A stretch of DNA of 55,797 bases, taken from the NCBI GenBank assembly GCA_905233245.1, contig CAJODK010000021.1:1-55797 (forward strand), read 5' to 3'. The stretch is from an uncultured Prevotella sp. GTDB taxonomy: Bacteria; Bacteroidota; Bacteroidia; Bacteroidales; Bacteroidaceae. The notes under the pieces are model-generated. The model ran no database searches. It saw nothing but the letters and a program-made list of their open reading frames with translations, and had not been told where the DNA came from. Shown piece after piece: positions 7,573-16,166 of this stretch (position 1 is the first letter of the stretch; each line of letters starts with the position of its first letter). Position numbers and translations under genes: made by a program.

Positions 7573-8319
7573 ATGCTAGAAATAAGAAACCTTCACGCAA
7601 GGGTAGAAGAAAAGGAAATACTGAAAGGCATAGACCTCACCATCAAGGACGGTGAGATACATGCCCTGATGGGCACCAACGGTGCAGGTAAGTCCACTCT
7701 CTGTAACGTCATAGTAGGCAATCCGCGCTATGAGGTGACAGAGGGCGAGATAATCTTCAATGGGCAGAATCTGTTGGAGATGAAACCCGAAGAGCGTGCC
7801 AATGCAGGTATCTTCATGTCATTCCAGATGCCAGTGGAGATACCAGGTGTGTCGATGACAAACTTCATGAAGGCTGCTGTCAATGCCCGTCGTGCTGCTC
7901 GTGGTGACGAACCTCTCAAAACTGCCGATTTCATCAAGATGATGAAGGAGAAGCGCGAACTGGTGGAGATAGACCAGAAACTGATGAAGCGTTCCGTGAA
8001 TGAGGGTTTCTCAGGAGGCGAGAAAAAGCGCAATGAGATATTCCAGATGGCGATGCTCGAACCCTCCTTCTGCATCCTTGACGAGACAGACTCTGGCCTG
8101 GATGTCGATGCCCTGCGCATCGTAGCCAATGGTTTCAATAAACTTCGCAAGCCAGATACATCAGGCATCATCATTACTCACTACCAGAGGATGCTGGAAT
8201 ACATCGTGCCTGACGTGGTGCATGTGCTCATAGATGGCAAGGTGGTCAAGACTGGTGGACCGGAACTGGCCATGAAAATTGAGAACGAGGGATTTGAATT
8301 CATAATTCATAATGCATAA
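7573..8319 (+). CDS. sufC: Fe-S cluster assembly ATPase SufC
   Basis: A 248-residue ABC-type ATPase that powers the SufBCD scaffold. The Walker A loop is GTNGAGKST at residues 34-42, the Q-loop region is FMSFQMPVEIPG at 81-92, the ABC signature SGGEKKR is at 147-153, and Walker B with the catalytic Glu is CILDETDSGLD at 167-177. The switch His is in IITHYQRML. ETDSGLD is the SufC form of the motif. There are 34 bases between the sufB stop and the ATG, mostly the 31-bp element. The last residues EFIIHNA and the stop are encoded by the AT-rich repeat also found at the end of the sigma gene, so the native C-terminus has probably been replaced. Confidence 0.96.
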   Translation: MLEIRNLHARVEEKEILKGIDLTIKDGEIHALMGTNGAGKSTLCNVIVGNPRYEVTEGEIIFNGQNLLEMKPEERANAGIFMSFQMPVEIPGVSMTNFMKAAVNARRAARGDEPLKTADFIKMMKEKRELVEIDQKLMKRSVNEGFSGGEKKRNEIFQMAMLEPSFCILDETDSGLDVDALRIVANGFNKLRKPDTSGIIITHYQRMLEYIVPDVVHVLIDGKVVKTGGPELAMKIENEGFEFIIHNA

Positions 8320-8348
8320 TTCATAATTCATAATTCATAATTATGAAT
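8296..8348. repeat. AT-rich ATTCATAAT repeat spanning the sufC end and sufD start
   Basis: Direct units of ATTCATA and GCATAAT run from the last sufC codons to the sufD ATG. The final 16 bases, ATTCATAATTATGAAT at 8333-8348, are a perfect palindrome containing the sufD start codon at 8343. Confidence 0.8.
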
Positions 8349-9620
8349 CAGTACGTAGAACTATATAACGAGATAAGAGATCAACTGGATGCAGTGTCGA
8401 GTCCCGTGCTGAATGCTCAGCGCGAGGAGGCGATGCAGGCTTTCCAGCGTATGGGATTCCCTACGAAAAAGGTGGAGCGCTATCGTTACACCAACGTGGA
8501 GGAAGCCTTTGCGCCAAACTATGGTCTGTCATTGGCTCCGTTGACCATCAAGAATGTACCCTACGTATATAGTGTGAAGGATGCACCCGTTGATGTTACT
8601 CCTTACTATAACAAGATAGCGGATTCACAGGGTGATGCCCTTACCGCCCTCAACACCGCGCTGTGTCACGATACCCTCGTGGTGCATGTGCCTAGGGGTG
8701 AAAAGGCGAAGATGCCGATACGTATAGAGAATATACTAAACCTCCCCCAGCCCCCCTCCCAAGGAGGGGGTGAACCAGTTGCCGTGATGGTGGTGCGCCG
8801 TGTACTGATTATCATGGAGGAGCTAAGTGAGGCAACAATCCTGTTTGTGGATCACAAGACCCCTTCTACACTCCCCTCTACCTCCCCTCTACCTCCCCTC
8901 TACCTCCCTTTATTCCTCACTCTTCAGGTCATTGAGGTGGTATGTAAGGATGGTGCGCATCTCGATATGTACGAGATGGAGGAGACCACCGAGGAGTGTC
9001 GTAGGTTTAGTAATCTCTATATTAATGCTGGTAGGGACTGTGAGATAAGGCATAACAACATAACACTCACCAATGGCATAACGCGAAACGGCATTGATGT
9101 AAGACTACAGGGTGAGGGCTCTGAGGTGGTGATGAACGGCGCAGTGATAGCTGACCGTTCGCAACATGTGGACAACAATACGCTGATAGACCATCAGGTG
9201 GGACACTGTACCAGCAACGAACTGTACAAATACGTGCTCGACGATAAGGCGGTGTGTGCCTTTGCCGGCAGGATACTCGTAAGACAGGATGCACAGCAGA
9301 CATACTCGCAGGAGACAAATAATAATATGTGTACCTCAGAAGATGCACGTATGTACACTCAACCGATGCTGGAGATATATGCCGATGACGTGAAATGTGC
9401 CCACGGTTCTACGGTAGGTGTGATGGACCAGCAGGCTCTGTTCTACATGGAACAGCGTGGCATACCCGAGGACGTAGCTCGTATGCTCCTGAAGAATGCC
9501 TTTATCTCAAATGTGGTGGAAGAGATGAAGTGGGGTGCTTTTCGTGACAAACTCCATCTGCTCGTTGACCGCCGTCTGTCAAAGGACGGGCGTTGCGGAA
9601 CATGCAAGATTTGTAAGTGA
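8343..9620 (+). CDS. sufD: Fe-S cluster assembly protein SufD
   Basis: SufD is the second beta-helix subunit of the SufBC2D scaffold. The C-terminal half carries the family hallmarks: RHNNITLTNGITRNGIDVRL, GEGSEVVMNGAVIAD, HVDNNTLIDHQVGHCTSNELYKYVLDDKA, FAGRILVRQDAQQTYSQETNNNM, LEIYADDVKCAHGSTVG and QRGIPEDVARMLLKNAF. The protein has 425 residues, including two low-complexity insertions: residues 134-145 (LPQPPSQGGGEP, from a GC palindrome) and about 173-194 (Pro/Leu/Ser-rich, from an 11-bp tandem repeat). Its ATG lies within a 16-bp palindrome. The last 42 bases overlap the RNA methyltransferase gene on the other strand. Confidence 0.93.
   Translation: MNQYVELYNEIRDQLDAVSSPVLNAQREEAMQAFQRMGFPTKKVERYRYTNVEEAFAPNYGLSLAPLTIKNVPYVYSVKDAPVDVTPYYNKIADSQGDALTALNTALCHDTLVVHVPRGEKAKMPIRIENILNLPQPPSQGGGEPVAVMVVRRVLIIMEELSEATILFVDHKTPSTLPSTSPLPPLYLPLFLTLQVIEVVCKDGAHLDMYEMEETTEECRRFSNLYINAGRDCEIRHNNITLTNGITRNGIDVRLQGEGSEVVMNGAVIADRSQHVDNNTLIDHQVGHCTSNELYKYVLDDKAVCAFAGRILVRQDAQQTYSQETNNNMCTSEDARMYTQPMLEIYADDVKCAHGSTVGVMDQQALFYMEQRGIPEDVARMLLKNAFISNVVEEMKWGAFRDKLHLLVDRRLSKDGRCGTCKICK
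8752..8770. repeat. GC-rich palindrome in frame in sufD
   Basis: CCCCCTCC and GGAGGGGG are separated by three bases, a perfect 8-bp inverted repeat. It encodes part of LPQPPSQGGGEP. Confidence 0.75.
8871..8910. repeat. 11-bp tandem repeat in the sufD coding sequence
   Basis: CTCCCCTCTAC is repeated exactly at 8871-8881, 8882-8892 and 8893-8903, followed by a partial unit. Eleven is not a multiple of three, so gain or loss of one unit would shift the sufD frame. Confidence 0.85.
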
Positions 9621-10160
9621 GGCGAAGTGCCAGATAATGATGCCAGCAGTGGTGGAAACATTAAGCGAATGTTTAGTGCCATACTGAGGAATCTCCAAGC
9701 AGCCGTCGCACATATCGATAACCTCTTGATGTACGCCTTTGACCTCATTGCCGAGGACAACGGCGTATTTTTTGTCGGCCTCCGGATTAGCCTCTGGGTG
9801 GAAGTCGCCCAGCATAGTAGAACCATGACACTGTTCTACGCCAAGCGCGATGAAACCGCGTCTTTTTAGTTCGCTGACGGCCTCCGTCGCAGTCTTGTAG
9901 TAAGTCCACTTGACACTATCCTCTGCACCGAGTGCGGTCTTGTGAATCTCCTGCGAAGCCTTCAAAGAACTGTCCGGTGTGGCAGTGATACCACACAGCA
10001 TTATCTCCTCCACGCGAAAGGCATCGGAGGTGCGGAATACGCTACCTACATTATAGAGTGACCTCACATCATCGAGTACGACGATGAGAGGCATCTTCTC
10101 TGCTTCACGGAATTCATCAACCGTGAGGCGGTTCATCTCTATGATAGAGGTCTTCTTCAT
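9579..10160 (-). CDS. SpoU/TrmH-family RNA 2'-O-methyltransferase
   Basis: A 193-residue SPOUT-fold methyltransferase, transferring a methyl group from S-adenosylmethionine to the 2'-OH of tRNA or rRNA. Motif 1 is seen in DDVRSLYNVGSVFRTSDAF, motif 2 in VVLGNEVKGV and motif 3 in EIPQYGTKHSLNVSTTAGI. No extra N-terminal RNA-binding domain is present, which fits the TrmH/TrmL size class; the exact substrate cannot be told. Its start shares one base with the sufS stop (TAATG). The last 14 codons (ending ACSATPVL) run antisense to the end of sufD, so this tail probably arose by stop-codon loss. Confidence 0.9.
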   Translation of the reverse strand: MKKTSIIEMNRLTVDEFREAEKMPLIVVLDDVRSLYNVGSVFRTSDAFRVEEIMLCGITATPDSSLKASQEIHKTALGAEDSVKWTYYKTATEAVSELKRRGFIALGVEQCHGSTMLGDFHPEANPEADKKYAVVLGNEVKGVHQEVIDMCDGCLEIPQYGTKHSLNVSTTAGIIIWHFASLTNLACSATPVL

Positions 10161-11416
10161 TAAAACATCTGTGAGACACGCTTGATACCACTGACGAGGG
10201 CATCAATCTCTTCCTTCGTATTATACAAGGCAAGTGAAGCGCGTACCGTGCCATTGACACCGAGGCGGTTCATAAGGGGCTCAGCACAGTGATGTCCCGT
10301 GCGAACGGCAATGCCGAGACGGTCGAGTAGGGTGCCCATGTCAAGATGGTGGATAACCTCCCTCTGGTCCCCCCCAAGGGGGGAAGAAACTAAGAAGGAA
10401 ATGACGGCATCGCGCTTCTCTGCATTCTTCGGTCCAAAGATACGAATGCCATCAATAGTCTGCATCTGTTCTAGGGCATAGCGGGTGAGTTCCTTCTCGT
10501 ATGCTTCGATATTGCTGAGACCAATGCCCTGCATATATTCTATTGCCTTTGCCAGTCCGTGGGTGGCGATATAGTCTGGTGTGCCAGCCTCAAACTTATA
10601 GGGCAGAGCGGCGTAGGTGGTCTTTTCGAAGGACACCGTGCCTATCATGTCACCACCGCCCTGATATGGAGGCATCTGGTCAAGCAACTGTTCCTTGCCA
10701 TACAGTACTCCGATGCCAGTGGGGCCGTACATCTTATGTCCGGAGAAGGCGTAGAAGTCGCAGTCGAGGGCCTGCACGTCAATCTGCATGTGTGGCGCAC
10801 TCTGTGCTCCGTCGATAGCACACTTCACTCCATGCTCATGTGCTATCTGGATAATCTCTTTTATAGGGTTGATGGTGCCCAGCACATTGCTGACGTGGGT
10901 CACGCTGACCAGTTTTGTCCTGTCCGTGAGGAGTGATTTGTAAGCATCAAGGTCGAGGATACCGTCATCGCTCATAGGTATCACCTTCACAACAATGCCC
11001 TTGCGCTCTGCCTGCAATTGCCAGGGTACGATATTCGAGTGGTGCTCCATAGTGGAGATAATCACCTCGTCGCCCTTCTTCATAAATGCCTCCACAAAAC
11101 TGGAAGCCAGCAGGTTGATGCTTTCCGTAGTACCTCGTGTAAAGACAATCTCGCTCGTTGAGGCTGCATTGACGAACTGCCTTACCGTTTCACGAGCCCC
11201 TTCATGCAGGTCGGTAGCCTGCTGGGAGAGATAGTGCACACCACGGTGCACATTAGCGTTGACATTGAGGTACTCATTGCGCATGGCATCAAGCACGCAG
11301 AGTGGTTTCTGCGTGGTGGCACCATTATCGAGGTACACCAATGGGTACTTATCATAGATTTTTCTCGATAGAATCGGAAAATCCTTCCTTATGCTATTCC
11401 AGGTACGTGTATCCAT
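10160..11416 (-). CDS. sufS: Cysteine desulfurase SufS
   Basis: A group II cysteine desulfurase, PLP-dependent, giving sulfur for Fe-S clusters. Visible are the N-terminal YLDNGATTQKP, the cofactor loop RGTTESINLLA, HHSNIVPWQ, the substrate-side DGAQSAPHM, the PLP-binding Lys228 in AFSGHKMYGP and the catalytic Cys377 in VRTGHHCAEPLM. The 418 residues include SSPLGGDQRE (about 344-353) encoded by a C7-AA-G6 palindrome. It lies on the strand opposite to sufBCD and convergent with it, separated by the methyltransferase gene. It overlaps speA upstream by 23 bases. No SufE or SufU partner is visible in the window. Confidence 0.95.
   Translation of the reverse strand: MDTRTWNSIRKDFPILSRKIYDKYPLVYLDNGATTQKPLCVLDAMRNEYLNVNANVHRGVHYLSQQATDLHEGARETVRQFVNAASTSEIVFTRGTTESINLLASSFVEAFMKKGDEVIISTMEHHSNIVPWQLQAERKGIVVKVIPMSDDGILDLDAYKSLLTDRTKLVSVTHVSNVLGTINPIKEIIQIAHEHGVKCAIDGAQSAPHMQIDVQALDCDFYAFSGHKMYGPTGIGVLYGKEQLLDQMPPYQGGGDMIGTVSFEKTTYAALPYKFEAGTPDYIATHGLAKAIEYMQGIGLSNIEAYEKELTRYALEQMQTIDGIRIFGPKNAEKRDAVISFLVSSPLGGDQREVIHHLDMGTLLDRLGIAVRTGHHCAEPLMNRLGVNGTVRASLALYNTKEEIDALVSGIKRVSQMF
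10368..10384. repeat. C7-AA-G6 palindrome in frame in sufS
   Basis: On the plus strand T, seven C, AA, six G, A form a palindrome encoding part of SSPLGGDQ in sufS. Long homopolymers of this kind are prone to slippage. Confidence 0.75.
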
Positions 11417-13286
11417 AAAGTCCCGAACGGTAGTTAGAGAGGAACTCCTTGCCTTCCTCCAGGCTTATCTTACCTTGTTTCACTGATTTCGTTACCCATA
11501 TCTCCAGTTGACGCACCAGTTTCTTAGGGTTATACTGCACGTAGTCGAGCACCTCTTCTACGGTCTCACCATCGAGTATCTGGTCGATGTGGTATGTGCC
11601 GTCCTTCATGGAGATATGCACGGCATTGGTATCGCCGAAGAGGTTGTGGAGGTCACCAAGAATCTCTTGATAGGCGCCTATGAGGAAGATACCCAGATAA
11701 TAGGGCTCGTTCTTCTTCAGTCTGTGAACGGGCAGCGTACTTGATGTGTAGCCACCAGTCACGAAATGTGCTATCTTGCCATCGCTGTCGCAGGTAATAT
11801 CTTGCAAGGTAGCCTGACGAGTAGGTTGTTCGTTAAGACGCTGTATAGGTACGATAGGGAAGAGTTGGTCGATAGCCCATGTGTCAGGCAACGACTGGAA
11901 CAGAGAGAAGTTGCAGAAGTATTTATCCGCCAGCAGTTTGTCGATGCCACGCAGTTCTTCTGGTACATGCTTCATGCTCTTGGTGAGTGTGAGCACTTCG
12001 CGACATACACTCCAGTACATAGACTCTATCTCTGCTCTGGTCTTGAGGTCAAGCATGCCCATAGAGAACAGGCTCAGTGCCTCTTCGTGTATCTGTTCTG
12101 CGTCATGCCAGTCCTCCAGCAGCGAACGTTGGTTTATCTTGCACCATATATCATACAATTCCCTTACCAACTGATGATCTGTCTCCTTTGCCTCAAACTC
12201 CTCAGGCATCTCAGGCAGTGAGGTGTTGCCAAGCACGTCGATGACCAGCACACTATGGTGGGCTGACAGCGAACGGCCGCCTTCCGTGATGAGGTTAGGG
12301 TGGGGGAGTTCGTTCTTGTCGGCAGCATCCACAAAGGTGTAGATGCAGTCATTGACATACTCCTGTATGCTGTAGTTGACGGAAGATTCAGAGTTACTGC
12401 TGCGAGTGCCGTCGTAATCGACGCCCAGTCCGCCACCGCAATCCACATATTCTATGTTGTACCCCATCTTGTGCAGATTGACATAGAATTGCACGGCCTC
12501 TTTCAGGGCAGTCTGTATGCGACGTATCTTTGTTATCTGCGAACCAATGTGGAAGTGTATCAGTTTCACGCAGTCGTGCAGACCGTATTCATCGAGTTTT
12601 GTGAGAGCCTGCAATAGTTCTGATGCTGTCAGGCCAAACTTCGAAGCATCGCCGCCGCTCTCTTCCCACTTGCCAGAACCAGAGGACGCCAGTTTTATTC
12701 TTATGCCGATATTAGGCATTATGCCCATCTTTTTTGCTGCCTTGGCGATGATGTCTATCTCGTTCATCTTCTCCACCACAATGAAGATGCGCTTGCCCAT
12801 CTTCTGTGCCAGCAGTGCCAGTTCGATGTAAGCCTGGTCTTTGTAGCCATTACAGATGATTAGCGAGTCGCTCTGACACTGCACTGCGATGACGGCATGC
12901 AGTTCGGGTTTTGAACCGGCTTCCAGACCGATATTGAATTTCCTTCCGTGGGAGATAATTTCCTCTACCACGGGTTGCATCTGGTTTACCTTGATGGGAT
13001 AGATGATAAAGCTCTCACCCTTGTAGCCGTATTCCTCTGCCGCCTTCTTAAAGCAGGAAGCCGTCTTCTCGATACGATTGTCCAGGATGTCAGGGAAGCG
13101 CAGCAAAACAGGTGTAGAGATGTCTCTTAACTGCAACTCATCGATAATCTCTCTGAGGTCAGCCTGTGCGCCATCCTTCAGTGGAGACACGTACATATGT
13201 CCCTTATCGTTGATGCCGAAGTATGATGTTCCCCAGCCGCCTATGTTGTACAGCTCCTTAGAGTCTTCTATTGTCCACTTTTTCAT
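11394..13286 (-). CDS. speA: Biosynthetic arginine decarboxylase
   Basis: This 630-residue fold-III PLP enzyme makes agmatine from arginine, the first step of polyamine synthesis. The N-terminus YNIGGWGTSYFGIN and the PLP Lys99 in YPIKVNQ are typical. So are GLEAGSKPEL, HIGSQI, DCGGGLGVDYDG and the second active-site Cys499 in TCDSDGKI. The length matches the SpeA family. It overlaps aroK upstream by 29 bases and sufS downstream by 23 bases, so all are in one transcript. The start ATG (MKKWTIEDSKELYN) fits the known N-terminus; I see no better one. Confidence 0.95.
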   Translation of the reverse strand: MKKWTIEDSKELYNIGGWGTSYFGINDKGHMYVSPLKDGAQADLREIIDELQLRDISTPVLLRFPDILDNRIEKTASCFKKAAEEYGYKGESFIIYPIKVNQMQPVVEEIISHGRKFNIGLEAGSKPELHAVIAVQCQSDSLIICNGYKDQAYIELALLAQKMGKRIFIVVEKMNEIDIIAKAAKKMGIMPNIGIRIKLASSGSGKWEESGGDASKFGLTASELLQALTKLDEYGLHDCVKLIHFHIGSQITKIRRIQTALKEAVQFYVNLHKMGYNIEYVDCGGGLGVDYDGTRSSNSESSVNYSIQEYVNDCIYTFVDAADKNELPHPNLITEGGRSLSAHHSVLVIDVLGNTSLPEMPEEFEAKETDHQLVRELYDIWCKINQRSLLEDWHDAEQIHEEALSLFSMGMLDLKTRAEIESMYWSVCREVLTLTKSMKHVPEELRGIDKLLADKYFCNFSLFQSLPDTWAIDQLFPIVPIQRLNEQPTRQATLQDITCDSDGKIAHFVTGGYTSSTLPVHRLKKNEPYYLGIFLIGAYQEILGDLHNLFGDTNAVHISMKDGTYHIDQILDGETVEEVLDYVQYNPKKLVRQLEIWVTKSVKQGKISLEEGKEFLSNYRSGLYGYTYLE

Positions 13287-13794
13287 ATACCTTGTTCACG
13301 GTGTCTTGAATTATGTCCTCATCCTCCATGCAGGGGATGTCAATGATGTGTTTCGCCTTCAGATAGTATTCCTCGCGTTTCTTGAGTTGTTCGGTGATGT
13401 ACTCCATGAGTTCCTCGTCGCTCTTGCCCAGCAACAGAGGCCTTACGCCCTTGCCCATCTTCAGGTGACGGAACAGTACATCTGGTGTGCCACGTAGATA
13501 TACCACGTCAGCTCGGGCATTCATGTAGTCCATATTGTCAAAGAAGCAGGGGGTGCCGCCACCGCATGCCAATACGACATTCTCAAATTCAGCCACCTCA
13601 TGCAGCATATTGTGCTCTATCTGTCGGAAACCCTCTTCGCCTATTTCATCAAAGATTTGTTTCACCTTCTTCCTCATTCTGGTCTCTATGTACCAGTCGA
13701 GGTCGTAGAATGTCACGCCAAGACGTTTGGCGAGTTCCTTACCCACCGTCGTCTTGCCAGCGCCCATGTATCCTATGAGGATTACCCTTGTCAT
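13258..13794 (-). CDS. aroK: Shikimate kinase
   Basis: A 178-residue P-loop kinase that phosphorylates shikimate in aromatic amino-acid synthesis. Walker A is GYMGAGKTT at residues 8-16. The shikimate-binding elements are FYDLDWYIE, the FRQIEHNML region and the CGGGTP loop, and the lid contains KGVRPLL. The length is normal. The ATG overlaps the topA stop as ATGA, and the 3' end overlaps speA by 29 bases, so translation is probably coupled along the operon. Confidence 0.94.
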   Translation of the reverse strand: MTRVILIGYMGAGKTTVGKELAKRLGVTFYDLDWYIETRMRKKVKQIFDEIGEEGFRQIEHNMLHEVAEFENVVLACGGGTPCFFDNMDYMNARADVVYLRGTPDVLFRHLKMGKGVRPLLLGKSDEELMEYITEQLKKREEYYLKAKHIIDIPCMEDEDIIQDTVNKVYEKVDNRRL

Positions 13795-16055
13795 TTATTG
13801 ACTATCTTCATGCACTCGTCGTACGTCAGTTCCGTAGCCTTCTCATGCATAGCCTTAGGCAGGCGGAAGTTCTTGCCGTCATACGATATGTAAGGACCGT
13901 AGCGACCGTTCATTACCTCCAGCTTAGGATCCTCCTCAAAGGACTTCAGATGACGCTGCTGCTCAGCCTTCCTGCTGCCCTGTATCAGGGCTACGGCCTC
14001 TTCGTAGGTTATCTCCATAGGGTCTGTGCCCTTAGGTATAGAGACGTATTTCTTGTTGTGTAGCACGTATGGACCGAAACGACCGGTGCCGATACTGATG
14101 TCGCTGCCTTCGAATTCTCCCAGTGTGCGTGGCAGTTTGAAGAGTTCCAGAGCCTCCTCCAGTGTGAGAGCCTCCATGGATTTCTCCTTTGGCAACTGTG
14201 CAAAGAGGGGTTTCTCCTTGTCATCTGCCGAACCTATCTGCACTACAGGACCGAAGCGACCAATCTTCACCAGTACGGGTTTACCCGTCTTTGGGTCGTC
14301 GCCCAGCACACGTTCGCCAGCCTTATGTTCGCTGCGTGTCTTGATGGTCTTTTCTACGGTAGGTTCGAAGTCCTTGTAGAACTTCTTCAGCATCTTGTGC
14401 CAGTCCATCTTGCCCTCTGCTATAGAGTCAAACTCTTCCTCCACGTTTGCTGTGAAGTTATAGTCCATGATATCAGGGAAATACTCCATCAGGAAGTCTG
14501 TCACCACCATGCCGATGTCTGTTGGCATCAGTTTGCCCTTTTCGTTGCCAGTGGTTTCCTTCTTGGTCTTTGTGCTAATCTTCTGACCAACCAGAGTGTC
14601 TATGGTGTATTTGCGTTCCTCACCCTTCTTGTCACCCTTTATCACATACTCTCTCTGCTGTATGGTAGAGATGGTAGGTGCGTAGGTAGAAGGACGACCG
14701 ATACCGAGTTCCTCCAGTTTGTGTACCAGACTGGCTTCGGTATATCTCATAGGGCTCTGTGAGAATCTCTGTGTAGAGACGATATCCTTTGCCTCCACCA
14801 CCATACCCTTCTTGATACCAGCAGGCATGGCATTGGTGCTCTCGTTCTCTGTCTCGTCGTCGTTGTTAGATGGGGTATATACCTTCAGGAAACCGTCGAA
14901 TGTCACTACCTCACCAGTAGCCACGAAAGGTCCGATGTGTACCGTTGTCTTCTCCAGTTCGGCGTCTGCCATCTGTGTAGCAGCGGTGCGCTTCCATATC
15001 AGTTCGTATAGTTTCTTCTCCTGTGCCGTGCCGGGTATCGTCTGGTTCTCCATGTACGAAGGACGTATAGCCTCGTGCGCTTCCTGAGCACCCTTAGAGT
15101 GTGTGGTGTAGTTGCGTGACTTGCTGTATTCCTTGCCAAAGAGTTTTGTCACCGTCTCCTTTGCTGTTCCGATGCATAGTTTGGAGAGGTTGACAGAGTC
15201 GGTACGCATATATGTGATGTGACCGTTCTCATACAGGCGCTGTGCTACCATCATGGTCTGACTCACGGTGAAACCGAGTTTTCTGGCTGCTTCCTGCTGT
15301 AGTGTCGATGTGGTGAAAGGAGGTGCAGGAGTACGCTTCAGCGGTTTCTTCTGTATGGAGTCGATAGTAAACTTAGTATCTTTACACTTCTCCAGGAATG
15401 CCAGAGCCTCCTCGTGCGTAGAGAATCGCTGGTCGAGTTCTGCCTTCACTTCCTGGCCGTCGATGAGGAACGTTGCCGTTACCCTGTAGTAAGGCTCAGA
15501 CTTGAAGTTCTGTATCTCGCGCTCGCGTTCCACTATGAGACGTACTGCGACGCTCTGCACGCGACCAGCCGACAACTGTGGTTTAACCTTGCGCCACAGC
15601 ACTGGTGACAGATTGAAACCTACCAGACGGTCCAGCATGCGGCGTGCCTGCTGGGCATTTGCCAGGTTCATATCCAGATGGCGTGGGTGCTCTATGGCCT
15701 CCAGTATTGCGTTCTTGGTGATTTCGTGGAAGACGATACGGTTGGTGTTCTTCTCGTCCAGTCCCAGTACCTCGCAGAGGTGCCATGAGATAGCCTCTCC
15801 CTCGCGGTCTTCATCGGAAGCCAGCCATACCTTCTTGGCCTTCTGAGCGTTGTTCTTGAGGTCAGCCACCACCTTCTTCTTCTCGTCCGGAATCTCGTAC
15901 TCTGGCTCCAGATTATTCAGGTCGATACTGATTTCCTTCTTCTTCAGGTCGCGGATGTGTCCATAACTTGACATCACCTTGTAGTCCTTCCCTAAGAACT
16001 TCTCGATGGTCTTAGCCTTTGCAGGGCTCTCCACAATTACTAAGTTGTCTTGCAT
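13791..16055 (-). CDS. topA: DNA topoisomerase I (type IA)
   Basis: A 754-residue enzyme that relaxes negative supercoils. The Toprim domain has Glu9 in VIVESPAKAKTIEKF and the acidic triad in SDEDREGE (Asp81, Asp83, Glu85). QLSAGRVQSVAVRLIVERE at about 160-178 is the hinge region. The catalytic Tyr282 is in ITYMRTDSVNLS. The C-terminus has no four-Cys zinc fingers but glycine-rich repeats of the GRFGPYV type, with several copies near residues 600-740, as in many Bacteroidetes TopA proteins. It is the first gene of the topA-aroK-speA-sufS-methyltransferase operon, with a -7 box about 50 bases upstream. Confidence 0.95.
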   Translation of the reverse strand: MQDNLVIVESPAKAKTIEKFLGKDYKVMSSYGHIRDLKKKEISIDLNNLEPEYEIPDEKKKVVADLKNNAQKAKKVWLASDEDREGEAISWHLCEVLGLDEKNTNRIVFHEITKNAILEAIEHPRHLDMNLANAQQARRMLDRLVGFNLSPVLWRKVKPQLSAGRVQSVAVRLIVEREREIQNFKSEPYYRVTATFLIDGQEVKAELDQRFSTHEEALAFLEKCKDTKFTIDSIQKKPLKRTPAPPFTTSTLQQEAARKLGFTVSQTMMVAQRLYENGHITYMRTDSVNLSKLCIGTAKETVTKLFGKEYSKSRNYTTHSKGAQEAHEAIRPSYMENQTIPGTAQEKKLYELIWKRTAATQMADAELEKTTVHIGPFVATGEVVTFDGFLKVYTPSNNDDETENESTNAMPAGIKKGMVVEAKDIVSTQRFSQSPMRYTEASLVHKLEELGIGRPSTYAPTISTIQQREYVIKGDKKGEERKYTIDTLVGQKISTKTKKETTGNEKGKLMPTDIGMVVTDFLMEYFPDIMDYNFTANVEEEFDSIAEGKMDWHKMLKKFYKDFEPTVEKTIKTRSEHKAGERVLGDDPKTGKPVLVKIGRFGPVVQIGSADDKEKPLFAQLPKEKSMEALTLEEALELFKLPRTLGEFEGSDISIGTGRFGPYVLHNKKYVSIPKGTDPMEITYEEAVALIQGSRKAEQQRHLKSFEEDPKLEVMNGRYGPYISYDGKNFRLPKAMHEKATELTYDECMKIVNK

Positions 16056-16105
16056 CTTTATACTATCTACTTTATACTTTATACTCTAATTAGAATTTCG
16101 GGGTG

Positions 16106-16113
16106 CAAAGGTA
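16106..16113 (-). promoter_or_regulatory. -7 box of the topA operon
   Basis: The minus strand reads TACCTTTG, a full TAnnTTTG match, about 50 bases before the topA ATG. The leader contains CTTTATACT-type AT-rich repeats. Confidence 0.55.
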
Positions 16114-16147
16114 TATAAAAAATCCCTATACACATTATTATATAGGG
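16114..16147 (-). terminator. Terminator after the TlpA-like gene
   Basis: CCCTATA and TATAGGG (16124-16147) form a 7-bp stem with a 10-base loop. On the minus strand it is followed by ATTTTTT. It lies 20 bases after the stop of the TlpA-like gene and just before the topA promoter, separating the two units. Confidence 0.7.
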
Positions 16148-16166
16148 AAGTTTTTAATTTTCTTAA

